NCBI GenBank assembly: GCA_002284615.2 | Contig: MU070340.1 | Location: 30,087 to 42,206, forward strand | Direction of reading: 5' to 3' | Length of the DNA stretch: 12,120 bases | DNA from: Dunaliella salina | Lineage: Eukaryota > Chlorophyta > Chlorophyceae > Chlamydomonadales > Dunaliellaceae | In this document: positions 1-6,767 of the stretch, one piece after another | Layout of the letters: the number at the start of each line of letters is the position of its first letter | How positions within the stretch are numbered: the first letter of the stretch is position 1 | Made by a program: the position numbers and the translations under genes | The notes under the pieces: generated by a model | Told to the model about the DNA's origin: nothing | The model's database searches: none | What the model saw: the letters and a program-made list of their open reading frames with translations, nothing else

Positions 1-83
<83 letters not shown>
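1..83. repeat. (CA)n dinucleotide microsatellite, truncated by window edge
   Basis: An uninterrupted CA repeat runs from the first base to position 83, then decays into GCACAGTAG and GTGTGTGTG. Its true length is unknown because it continues out of the window. Long perfect CA tracts are typical of eukaryotic nuclear DNA. Confidence 0.97.
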
Positions 84-88
<5 letters not shown>

Positions 89-254
89 GTAGATGCGTGT
101 GTGTGACGATCAGGTTTCAAGCTGGTTTGTGTGGGCTTAAGCCCTTTTGGCACTGCGTAAACGTGCGTATACAGAAATAATAACTTCTGTCAACAATGCA
201 TTTGTGATGCGTATGTGAAAAACCAATTGTTTGATAAAGGGTGTGTAATGAGTA

Positions 255-647
255 TGTGCAGGCACGGTACACTGGAAATGCTGTCTGCTACAAGGGCATC
301 CACTGCCAATAATATGCTTGGAAAAGAGAAAGTTCACTCTTGACTGCTCACATGTGCAGAACGCCAGTGTGACTCTGGAGGCACTGTCGTCCACCAGCAC
401 TGCTGGTTCAACTGGTTGTCAAGCTGCTATAGTGAGGGTGCAGCTGCAATACGCCTCACTGTCGGACCTCTTAGCACAGGCTGTAGCACAGAAACCCCAT
501 CAATATGGACAGTTAGGCCTGGCTAATACAACAGCCTTGGAGTTAGAGGATTGAGGGAGGATGGGAGTTAATGAATTCATTGAGTGGCTGCTTAAGGAGC
601 TTGGCCTGGAAGCATATTTGACAACTTGCTGGACACGCATGGTTTAG
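255..647 (+). pseudogene. Candidate exon or decayed gene fragment with a SAM-like helix pair
   Basis: One plus-strand frame stays open from about 255 to 554 (TGA at 552-554). It resumes in the same frame at an ATG at 561 and runs to TAG at 645-647. The upstream part encodes a Cys- and Ser/Thr-rich stretch (HWKCCLLQGHP..., then VRVQLQYASLSDLLAQAV). The short downstream part reads NEFIEWLLKELGLEAYL, which resembles the first helices of a SAM domain (V-x-x-W-L-x-x-L-G-L-x-x-Y). A possible splice acceptor (TATGTGCAG) precedes the open stretch at about 261. I do not recognise the protein. The SAM resemblance covers only about 17 residues and could be chance, and the in-frame TGA argues for a decayed fragment or mis-joined exons. 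No neighbouring exon could be tied to it. Confidence 0.2.
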
Positions 648-2130
648 CTGCTTCTCCTAGCTTTTTTTGCTTACTTTGACCCACCCTTGGCGTCGGCGCT
701 GAAAGCTGGGTCTTCGAGACAGGTTTACGTTGGGATCGAGCCTGTAGCAAAACTAACTTGTTTGGCCGCTCAGCCTTCCATATAAGCCAATCCACTGTGA
801 CACAGAAGTTGTATCACCACGCATAAATATATTGTCCTGTGCAGACTGTTTGCACATAATAATACAGTTGCTTTGAGCGTGCACAGATGTGCTTGGTTGT
901 GCAATTTATTGGTATGGGACAGCTTGAAATATGTGAGTAGACAAGAGTGCACTGCCTGGACCTTCCCAGAAGCCCTGAGCAGCAGCCCTCCCATTGCAAT
1001 AGCCTCTCTGCAGCATTTCCTTTCACAGAAGGGAAGAGCACGTGCAAGGCAAGGCCAGCAAGGGGAAAAGGAAAAGGCCAGCAGGGTTTTTCTCAAGAGA
1101 GGGAAAGGGTTCTTGAAGTCTTCTTTCCCTGCTTTTTTGGAAGTCGAGCAGCACAGCCCCCGATTGGAGCAATAATGTCGTATGGCTCGCGTTCATTTGT
1201 GTGAGAGAGGTTCGAGCAGGGCAAAGGGAAAGGCAAAAGTCGACATGTCCACATGTTCGAATGCTGTGCACCTAGATGGTTCAAGAACAAAGGTGGAATG
1301 CTTTGAACAGGCCTGGACTTGTTTTGGTGCTCATTGATTTGTGCAAAGCCTTTAAGGTAAGGGTACTTTGCTATATCTGCCTACATGGGCAGCTCAGCGG
1401 AAACACAGAGACTTGTAACCAAACCAGCAAAACCTTTAAGTGGTTGCCCATGTGTTTATTAGGGTTATAAAGGTGCTAGGGCCCTGTGTCTTTGACGCGC
1501 AATTGTGTTGAAGATTATTTTTGTGCTGCGTTCTAGACGCGAGGTAAAAAGGCATTTTTTTGTGTGTGGGAGGAGTGCTATTTGCTTCAGGGTAGCAGGA
1601 AAATGTCATTTTTTTGGGGTTGCAGGGAGGGGGAATGCGGTGAGAGATGGCAAGCATGTTTGAATTCAAACGAATTTTGATCGTTTACAAACAGCTTGTG
1701 AGCCTGAGATCAACACTTGCAAGGTTCGAACAAATTCACTGAAAGAAAACAAGTAAGAAAGGAAGTACGTGTTAGCCAGGGGAAATTTTTCCTACATGGA
1801 GGGAAAGGAGAGTTATTGGATCTATGAGCCACCCTCACCACATAATACATAAAAGGAAAACTAGTGGGGGCCTGTAGATCCACTGTACCCGCTGGCTTCA
1901 AATGTTGCTGCGAGCTTTTTTTTTTCATTTGCATGCACAGTTGTAACAAGTTTAGGCACATTTGACGGAATGCATGAGGTTTCAAATGTTTGCACGTGAA
2001 AGGCCTTATTTTGAGTAATGAAGCACTTTTATGACATCCTCCAGGAAGTCAATCATCACTCAAAACAATGTATGGAACTTGCAGGCAATTGCGGGATGGT
2101 GAAAATAATATTCCTGAGTGGAGCTTTCTG
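648..2130. other. Unassigned non-coding stretch
   Basis: About 1.5 kb without a recognisable gene. Open frames here are short, overlap on both strands and have no familiar motif. Visible features are a purine-rich patch around 1040-1110, T runs near 1553-1560, 1608-1614 and 1917-1924, and scattered GT-rich sequence. I see no terminal repeats, tRNA or retroelement protein similarity. It may be intron or intergenic DNA. Confidence 0.6.
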
Positions 2131-2134
2131 AAAT

Positions 2135-2335
2135 GAATAAGGTTACAGGACGAGCTGCTTACAGGAGAGCAAGGCACTCAAACGCATAAATGGCTCACAA
2201 CCCACCGGACCAATAATAGCTTGGTTGCTCGTAGCTTGCCTCAATTGGTGGGACTCACTATTAGTGTCAGCGCTGACATCTACATTGAGCCTCCGCTCTG
2301 CTGGCTGCACGTTGGTAACCGGGGTTACAAACATG
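2135..2335 (+). mobile_element. Family B LINE, 5'-truncated 3'-end fragment (old copy)
   Basis: This stretch aligns by eye with the end of the copy at 6131-7764. It encodes TGRAAYRRAR and then MAHNPPDQ with a stop at about 2213-2218, against TGRAAYRIAR and MADDPPDPH there. The following UTR is also shared: TAGCTTGGTTGCTCGTAGCTT against TAGCTGGGCTGCTCATAGCTA, then GGTGGGACTCACTATTAGTG against GGTGGGGCTCACTGTTAGTG. The hairpin segment near 2309-2325 is degenerate. Only the last few dozen codons plus UTR are present, with an extra stop before MAHN, so it is an old 5'-truncated insertion. I could not identify TSDs or exact ends; the boundaries are approximate. Confidence 0.7.
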
Positions 2336-2470
2336 CATGCATCCCTTCCGCATCTTCACGACAAGATCAAATTATCAATACAGCGAGCAGTGGAGTCTTT
2401 GCTGATAACCTCATATGCCTAATGAAAACATTTCAAAACCTCCAGCTTCAAGCCAAGAAACTCACCCTCT

Positions 2471-3232
2471 ATGCAGATTGGTAGAGGTACAGACAGGATC
2501 AATGTTTTGGCACCATATGTTGCTCGTTTGTTTGCTGCCATGATGGAAAAGGCTGAGATTCCTGCATGTTGGAAAGCAACAAAGCTTACCCCCTTACATA
2601 AAAAGGGATCTCTGCTAGACCCTGCAAACTACCGCATGCTTGCTGTGAGCAGCATTATGTACAGGATCTACGCAAATGTGCTTCAAGATGCTGTTACAAG
2701 GTGGTGCAGAGAGAACAACAAGAATCCAGATACACAGGTTTTTATCCAGGCTGTAACACCCTGCAGCAATATTTATATTGCGTCATCTGCAGCATGCGGC
2801 AAAGATTAAGCGCCCTCATCCCTCACTGTGGTTGTATGTAGCCTTCATTGATTTCAAGCAAGCTTATGATACGATATCCAGGGATGCTCTTTGGACTCAT
2901 CTTCAACTTGATTTGAAGGCATTTGCATGTCACCTTGCTTGCTGGCTATCCTGAAAAACATGACAATGATGAGTACATCTTGGTTGATGGGTGTAAGCGA
3001 GCACATGTGCATCCTAGATTAGGGGTTGAGCAAGGCTTTCCATTGTCTCCTCTGATATTTTCCTTTTATATTAATGATGTTGACTGCCCGGCACGGAACA
3101 TTAGCGGTGCAGTTAATAGTGCTGGGGATTTTCATGTAACTCATGTGTTGTATGCGGATGACCTTTACCTCACTTCCAATCATCCCACTGAGCTTCAGCG
3201 CATGTTGGATAGGTTGCATGGATGTGCGCAGA
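2471..3232 (+). pseudogene. Family A LINE reverse transcriptase, frameshifted
   Basis: This is the RT domain of a non-LTR retrotransposon, the oldest host element of the stack. It would copy element RNA at a nicked target. The coding sequence is spread over three frames. The finger region lies at 2471-2806 (PACWKATKLTPLHKKG, then PANYRMLAVSSIMYRIYANV). Motif A, FIDFKQAYD, is in a second frame at 2844-2870. Motif B (VEQGFPLSPLIFSFYINDV, from 3025) and motif C (VLYADDLYLTS, YADD at 3151-3162) are in a third. The catalytic Asp residues of motifs A and C remain, but at least two frameshifts disable the gene. It breaks off after LHGCAQRK, where a family B fragment is inserted. The thumb region expected next is absent. 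Anything upstream of about 2471 (an endonuclease domain, for example) was not recognised. Confidence 0.88.
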
Positions 3233-3424
3233 GGAAAGAAAAGAAAAAAAAGAAAGAAAAGAAAAACTACGCAGGCAGTGAAAACACTCCACACATTAAT
3301 TAAGGAAAAGGGGATACCTAGGGCCGAGGCACCATGTATCCACTTCACCAAGAGAAAGCAGAAGAAGAAAGTCAGTGGGAATCAGGTGGGCTACTAGCAG
3401 TATCCCGTGCCTGACTTTGTTGTT
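3233..3424 (-). mobile_element. Family B LINE 3'-end fragment inserted in the family A RT
   Basis: On the minus strand this reads as the end of a family B element: QARDT, then PPDSH and a stop. It continues with the same 3'UTR as the copies at 6509-6767 and 8220-8880 (shared CTAGGGCCGAGGC block, and AATTAAGGAAAAGGGGATAC as read on the plus strand). The element-sense tail is long and pyrimidine-rich (TTTTTCTTTTCTTTC..., seen on the plus strand as the A/G run at 3233-3264). It is about 190 bp and severely 5' truncated. No TSD is visible. Its right edge abuts a TIR element, and the family A RT does not resume directly, so a deletion probably occurred here. Confidence 0.8.
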
Positions 3425-3435
3425 AAAATCTTAAA

Positions 3436-3636
3436 TGGTGGCTGAGTTTGACCATGTGACCCTGAGTTTAGGGGTCTGAGTTCCCCCCATTTAGGGTCCT
3501 TGTGTCCCCCTTTTAGATTAGGTTAGGTTTAGGTTAGGTTTAGGTTAGGCTAGGTTAGGGTTAGGGTCATCGCTCACCCCATTTAGGGGCAATTGCGACT
3601 TGGGTTTAGAAGTCACGTGATCAAACTCAACCGCCA
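3436..3636. mobile_element. MITE-like element with 25-bp terminal inverted repeats and telomere-like core
   Basis: The 25 bases at 3436-3460 (starting TGGTGGCTGAGTTTGA) are the inverted complement of 3612-3636 at 21 of 25 positions. All four differences are C/T transitions. The interior has no coding potential. It has two direct copies of CCCCATTTAGGG (around 3485-3496 and 3576-3587) and a TTTAGG/TTAGGG-like tract. Size and TIR structure fit a non-autonomous DNA transposon. No clear TSD is seen (left flank TTAAA, right flank ATTCA), so the family cannot be assigned. Confidence 0.6.
3513..3566 (+). repeat. Telomere-like TTAGG/TTTAGG variant tract
   Basis: A tract of TTAGG, TTTAGG and TTAGGG variants ends in two TTAGGG units. 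It lies inside the inverted-repeat element at 3436-3636. Variant units and an interstitial location argue against a chromosome end. It could be captured telomeric repeat or an internal repeat of the element. Confidence 0.85.
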
Positions 3637-3870
3637 ATTCAGTTCTTGCCAGGACACTGCCACGATTGGCCTATACTGACAGAGTGTGGCCAAGAACCCC
3701 TGCAATTTTTTTGGTTTAGGGCTACCATTAAATTTTCTAACTGCATGCTTGACTCGAACAGTGAGACATTACGTCAAGTGCTAAAAGCAGACTTACGCCT
3801 TGCTGAGAGGGATGAGACCTGCTGGTCTGCACTGTGTTTGCAGCTTTTGGGGGCATGCACTCAGAGGATA
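3637..3870 (+). pseudogene. Family A LINE, post-RT region (5' segment)
   Basis: The frame encodes WPILTECGQEPLQFFWFRAT, then KFSNCMLDSNSETL, then LKADLRLAERDETCWSALCL. This is the type of helical region that follows the RT thumb in LINE proteins. It runs in frame up to the AGAGGATA at 3863-3870, where the 1.2-kb family B copy is inserted. The same frame (window phase 1) picks up again at 5485, so the two segments were once contiguous. I assign it to family A by this continuity and by the position downstream of the RT. The 100 or more codons normally lying between RT motif C and this region are missing. Confidence 0.75.
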
Positions 3871-3926
3871 AAGAAAAGAAAAGAAAAGTCTACGCAAGCC
3901 AAAGGCCGCGTGCGTTAAGGGAAGAA

Positions 3927-3961
3927 CCCCTAACAAAAGTTAGAGGCCTCACCAGGAGGCC
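3927..3961 (-). other. Pair of adjoining 3'UTR hairpins in the family B copy
   Basis: In the plus-strand view, CCCCTAAC-AAAA-GTTAGAGG (3927-3934 with 3939-3946) forms an 8-bp stem with one G-T-type pair. GGCCTC-ACCAG-GAGGCC (3945-3950 with 3956-3961) forms a perfect 6-bp stem. They overlap by two bases, so they may be alternatives. They lie between the stop codon and the pyrimidine tail, where many LINEs carry an RNA structure read by their RT. Confidence 0.6.
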
Positions 3962-4000
3962 CTCCACCTAAACCAGCCTAGGAGAGAGCAAGAGACAGAA

Positions 4001-5085
4001 CTAATAGGGATCTGGAGGATTGCTAGCCATGCCCCTGAGCGCTCGGACTCTCCTTCTTCCATCCTCAGCCGCCGCCGCGCGCCCAGCAAACCCCCTCCCA
4101 GATGCACTCTGAAAGCAAAGTGTATGTCTAGTATTAATGATGGTGGATAATCTTTGGATGGCATGGTCCCTGAGCTTGGATGCTAGTGATTTGGCTTTCT
4201 GTTTGGTTAGACCCAGATTTATGAGAGGTGAAATTGTTAGCTCATTGTAAATCGTGCCACCCACACCAATTAAGATGGTATGCAAAGTCACTTTGATATT
4301 CCTGTTTGGGTTTCTTAAGCTGGGTGTTTTAAGTCTGTTTATGATGTGGGGATGTTGAGTCTGTGCACGTTCTACAGTGATGAAGGGATTTGTGTCAGGG
4401 CAGAATTTAAGCTCGACGAGGTGAATATCCCTACATTTGGGGGGATCTTGGTAGGATCAAGGTGGGCTTGTCTGCCTGGGATGGGGCGCACAAAAAGAGC
4501 ATCAGGGCAGCTTTGGTGCCGAGCAGGTGAGGCAATGTTATTTGGGAAAACCCAATCTGGAATAGCTCGAGAGGTGTTTCCAAGGATTTATATGCCTTGA
4601 TTCAGAAGTCTGTCATGATTGCAGCCATCCATGCTAATGAGGGATGAGCCTTTACTCAGGGCTTCTACGTGATTGATGTTGTCCGTATTTGCACAGAGTG
4701 GGCATCTATCAGAACTGGAAAAATTGAAGTTGGAGGCATGACTCTGTGTGTACAGTGTATCCGTTTGATACTTCATAAGATTTCTTTGCTGTTTAAGGGT
4801 TATCTTTGGGCTTTTCCAGAAGGAGTTGCTGATCTCGTTTGCAAGTTGAGGGGTTGGATTGTAAGCTTCAGTGTTGGCATTGGTGGTGGGTGGTGTGGAA
4901 TCGTTAAGCTTCTGCCATCTCTGGTAGTGGTACCCAGAGGTGTCAGCAGAGCCAAGCTTGTGTTTCTTGTGCATGTTGTTTTAAGTTTGTCGCTAAGGTT
5001 GGTAAGATAGTGTATCTGAAGCGTGTGGGAGCGGTGCATGCCATTATTTTGTGTGGAAGAGGTCTTCAATGAAAGCAATAGAAAT
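4001..5085 (-). pseudogene. Family B LINE C-terminal coding region, frameshifted
   Basis: In order on the minus strand: the linker MHKKHKLGSADTSGYHYQRW (from 4974), shared with MHEKHKLGTANPSTYSYQNW in the plus-strand copy at 6355; then TLYTQSHASNF; then a knuckle CPLCANTDNINH whose last Cys is lost in an internal deletion of roughly 25-30 codons. This frame stops near 4588. A second frame carries CPDALFVRPIPGRQ, the candidate nuclease PD. A third carries DIHLVELKFCPDT and continues through VTLHTILIGVGGTIYNELT to SNPPDPY and the stop at 4001-4003. At least two frameshifts and one deletion make it inactive. The PD...ExK arrangement suggests a PD-(D/E)XK endonuclease-like fold; this is inference. 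Confidence 0.82.
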
Positions 5086-5111
5086 TGTGGAAAGGAGAGG
5101 ATATTTTTAAA

Positions 5112-5484
5112 CGTTAAAGCTGTTACGATTCACCCTATCCTCCTGGGTGTAGGTGGCACTATCTATACTGAGCATACCCTGAAGCAATTCAAACAACTAG
5201 GATTGGATCACCATTGTGCCACGAAGCTTGCTCAACAACTTCATGCCCATTCTGTTCAATATGCCCACAGACTAGTTTCCACACGCCACGCTATTGAAAA
5301 CAAGAATACTTCCCACAGCCTGGTTCTAGAGCCAAGTGCTTCTAGTGACCCTCCAGATCCACATTAGCTTTTTCTTTTTCATACCTTGCGGTGAAGGGGG
5401 CTCAAGGCTCTTTTTTTGAGCCAATGGGTCTCCTTTTCCTTAATTGATGTAGGGAGAGTTTCTCTGCCTACGCAGTTTTCCTTT
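5112..5484 (+). mobile_element. Family B LINE copy, strongly 5' truncated
   Basis: The plus-strand frame reads KAVTIHPILLGVGGTIYTEH, then QLHAHSVQYAHRLVSTRHAI and DPPDPH, with a stop at 5365-5367. This is the conserved family B C-terminus. A 117-bp UTR follows and ends in TACGCAGTTTTCC plus a T run. The UTR shares TCCTTTTCCTTAATTGATGT with the 8220-8880 copy but is otherwise divergent. TTTTTAAA occurs at 5104-5111 and 5485-5492 and is the likely TSD. It is low-complexity, but removing it and the neighbouring copy restores the family A frame at ARG-ILE-PHE-LEU-ASN. Its truncated 5' end lies head-to-head with that of the 3871-5095 copy. Confidence 0.85.
5399..5422 (+). other. 3'UTR hairpin of the 5112-5484 copy
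   Basis: GGCTCAA (5399-5405) and TTGAGCC (5416-5422) form a perfect 7-bp stem around a 10-base loop, 32 bases after the stop codon. It occupies the place of the GGATAC/GTATCC stem in the 8220-8880 copy, although the sequences are unrelated. Confidence 0.6.
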
Positions 5485-5872
5485 TTTTTAAATAGAAAAT
5501 GTGGAGTGCTGCTAAGCTCCTGATGCAGGATTTTTTTAGGGGAATTGAGGCATAGACGGGAAAAGGTTTGGAGGGAAGCAGAAACCCTCAATCCCTGAGA
5601 GGTGAACAAGTAAGCAGTGACTTACCATCATTGGTGCGCTGAGCCAGTACATCCAACAGCACGTACACCCTATTGCATCCCATCATATTTATTCAAGGAT
5701 CTGGGTAAAGAAGTTATGAGGAATGTGAGCAGGTTCAGGCTCCGCGTCCATTGCTTGAAGGCTGAATCGTGTAGATGGCTAGGTGGCTCAAACATTTGTG
5801 ATAAATGTTGGTGTGCTGAAGTCCAAGACGAGAAACACGCTCCCTTCTATTGCAAGCGCATGGAGGTGTGAA
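5485..5872 (+). pseudogene. Family A LINE, region with zinc knuckle
   Basis: This continues the frame that stops at 3870: RIFLNRK, then ELRHRREKVWREAETLNP, a stop, another stop, and VTYHHWCAEP (from 5617). Next come MRNVSRFRLRVHCLKAESC and a knuckle CDKCWCAEVQDEKHAPFYC (CX2CX9HX4C, first Cys at 5797-5799). Such knuckles follow the RT in many LINE proteins and probably bind nucleic acid. Three in-frame stops lie between 5511 and 5615, and a frame change occurs at about 5868-5870, so it is not translatable. The knuckle spacing differs from the CX2CX7HX4C of family B, which supports two separate families. Confidence 0.8.
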
Positions 5873-5884
5873 CTATGCAAAAAG

Positions 5885-5917
5885 GCAGATTTAGCGTGTA
5901 ACCTTACCTTACCTTAC
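5885..5917 (+). mobile_element. 33-bp micro-insertion with (CCTTA)n tail and 12-bp TSD
   Basis: CTATGCAAAAAG occurs exactly at 5873-5884 and 5918-5929. Between them lie 33 bases made of GCAGATTTAGCGTGTAA followed by three ACCTT-type repeats. Without the insert and one TSD copy, the family A frame reads on as ELCKKY. A perfect 12-bp duplication plus a simple-repeat tail is the signature of target-primed reverse transcription. This is therefore an extreme 5' truncation of a third retroelement (LINE or SINE). Confidence 0.8.
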
Positions 5918-6125
5918 CTATGCAAAAAGTACTGAGACCTATTTATTGATTTGCTCCGGCCATTGCATGCCTTTTCCGGACCCCCAAACGCTGACTGTAT
6001 TCCCTCCTTGGCGAGCTACCACGTTTTGACTGATCCTGAAATCAATGCTTTTCTAAATCAAGACTCGCACAGTTTCAAAATTTTTGTCAGAGCTGGTTTC
6101 AAAATTCTGATGCTGGATGAGATTA
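5918..6125 (+). pseudogene. Family A LINE C-terminus
   Basis: In window phase 2 the frame reads KKY, a stop (5933-5935), DLFIDLLRPLHAF, IPSLASYHVLTDPEINAFLN, then HSFKIFVRAGFKILM and DEII, with a stop at 6128-6130. It continues the post-knuckle part of family A, interrupted only by the 33-bp insertion. The junction with the family B copy downstream lies somewhere between about 6100 and 6135. Both are in the same frame, so the exact base cannot be seen. No 3'UTR of family A is recognised, so its end was lost or replaced. Confidence 0.65.
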
Positions 6126-6130
6126 TTTAA

Positions 6131-6508
6131 CAAGACTTCTACAAAGTAAAATCACATTGTGGCATCCTTGGTAATGAAAGTGCAGATGCCCTTGCTCATC
6201 AAGCAGCTATGCTTCCTGATGAAGCTAACACATCACTCAACCAGGCAGAAACTCCTTTCTTCTATCTCTATTGGCTTGCTGCATCTGTCACAACACATTG
6301 CTCTCACACAGAATACTTGCCCCTTTCAAACCTCCAGGACAAACTGAAACAAGTAATGCATGAAAAACACAAATTGGGCACAGCAAATCCCAGCACATAT
6401 AGCTACCAAAATTGGCAGAATCTGCTTAGAATGTCCAATGCTCACCCCACTGCCAATCCAAAAATTAGTAATGCTTTCTGGCACATGAAAGCTGTGACTC
6501 TCAAAGAA
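6131..6508 (+). CDS. Family B LINE protein, RNase H end and linker (partial)
   Basis: The frame opens after a TAA at 6128-6130 and reads FYKVKSHCGILGNESADALA. This is the last conserved block of RNase H (H-x-G-I-x-G-N-E-x-A-D-x-L-A), with His at 6155-6157. In LINEs this domain removes RNA from the RNA-DNA hybrid during insertion. About 40 residues follow (SVTTHCSHTEYLPLSNLQDK), then the shared linker MHEKHKLGTANPSTYSYQNW and KAVTLKE. There the TSD CTCTCAAAGAA (6498-6508) and the inserted fragment break the protein. The frame continues in the same phase from 6779. The first RNase H catalytic residues are absent because the copy is truncated. Confidence 0.82.
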
Positions 6509-6767
6509 AAGAAAAACTACGCAAAAGAACTACGCAGGCAGTGAAAACACTCCCCACATCAATTAAGGAAAAAGGGATACCTAGGGCCGAGGCACCGTGT
6601 ATCCTCTTCACCAAGAGAAAACAGAAGAAAGAAGTCAGTGGGGATCAGGAGGGTTACCAGCAGTATCCCGTGCCTGACCTTGTTGAGAGTTGAAGAAAGT
6701 TTTCTCAATAGCGCGTCTGGTTCTGGCAAGTTTGTAGGCATACAGGACAGAATGAGCATGAAGCTTC
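6509..6767 (-). mobile_element. Family B LINE 3'-end fragment with exact 11-bp TSD
   Basis: This is a 259-bp minus-strand insertion. CTCTCAAAGAA flanks it at 6498-6508 and 6768-6778. Insert plus TSD is 270 bp, a multiple of three, and removing it gives the uninterrupted host reading TLKEQTNVLKFH. On its own strand it encodes KLHAHSVLYAYKLARTRRAI, then NPPDPH and a stop, and the 3'UTR found at 8762-8880. Its tail contains GCGTAGTTCTTTT followed by GCGTAGTTTTTCTT, a duplicated end motif. It is the youngest clear layer of the nest, because it sits inside another family B copy. Confidence 0.93.

Larger units (their letters stand above)
3871..5095 (-). mobile_element. Family B LINE copy, 5' truncated, with 8-bp TSD
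   Basis: A 1,225-bp minus-strand copy is bounded by the direct repeat AGAGGATA at 3863-3870 and 5096-5103. Removing it together with the next insertion rejoins the family A frame. In the element's direction it starts in the linker after RNase H, then has the zinc knuckle, the nuclease-like region, the conserved C-terminus ending PPDPY (stop at 4001-4003) and a 130-bp 3'UTR with two hairpins. It ends in GCGTAGACTTTTCTTTTCTT. It belongs to the same broad family as the copies at 5112-5484, 6131-7764 and 8220-8880, but its UTR sequence differs, so it is a distinct subfamily. Confidence 0.88.

Noticed and set aside
3871..5484. Single LINE with a 5' inversion (twin priming)
   Set aside because: Both halves carry their own C-terminus, stop and tailed 3'UTR of different subfamilies, so they are two insertions.
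5885..5917. CCTTACCTTACC tract as telomeric repeat
   Set aside because: The exact 12-bp TSD and a unique 5' part show it is the tail of a retroelement insertion.
5995..6060. LTDPEINAF read as the RNase H 'TDS' catalytic motif
   Set aside because: It lies in the family A frame continuing from the knuckle at 5797, before the junction with the family B RNase H end, and lacks the spacing and flanks of RNase H.
6638..6767. Start of a 337-codon plus-strand open frame at 6638
   Set aside because: The first 43 codons are the antisense of the inserted fragment at 6509-6767; only the part from the TSD onward is LINE coding sequence.
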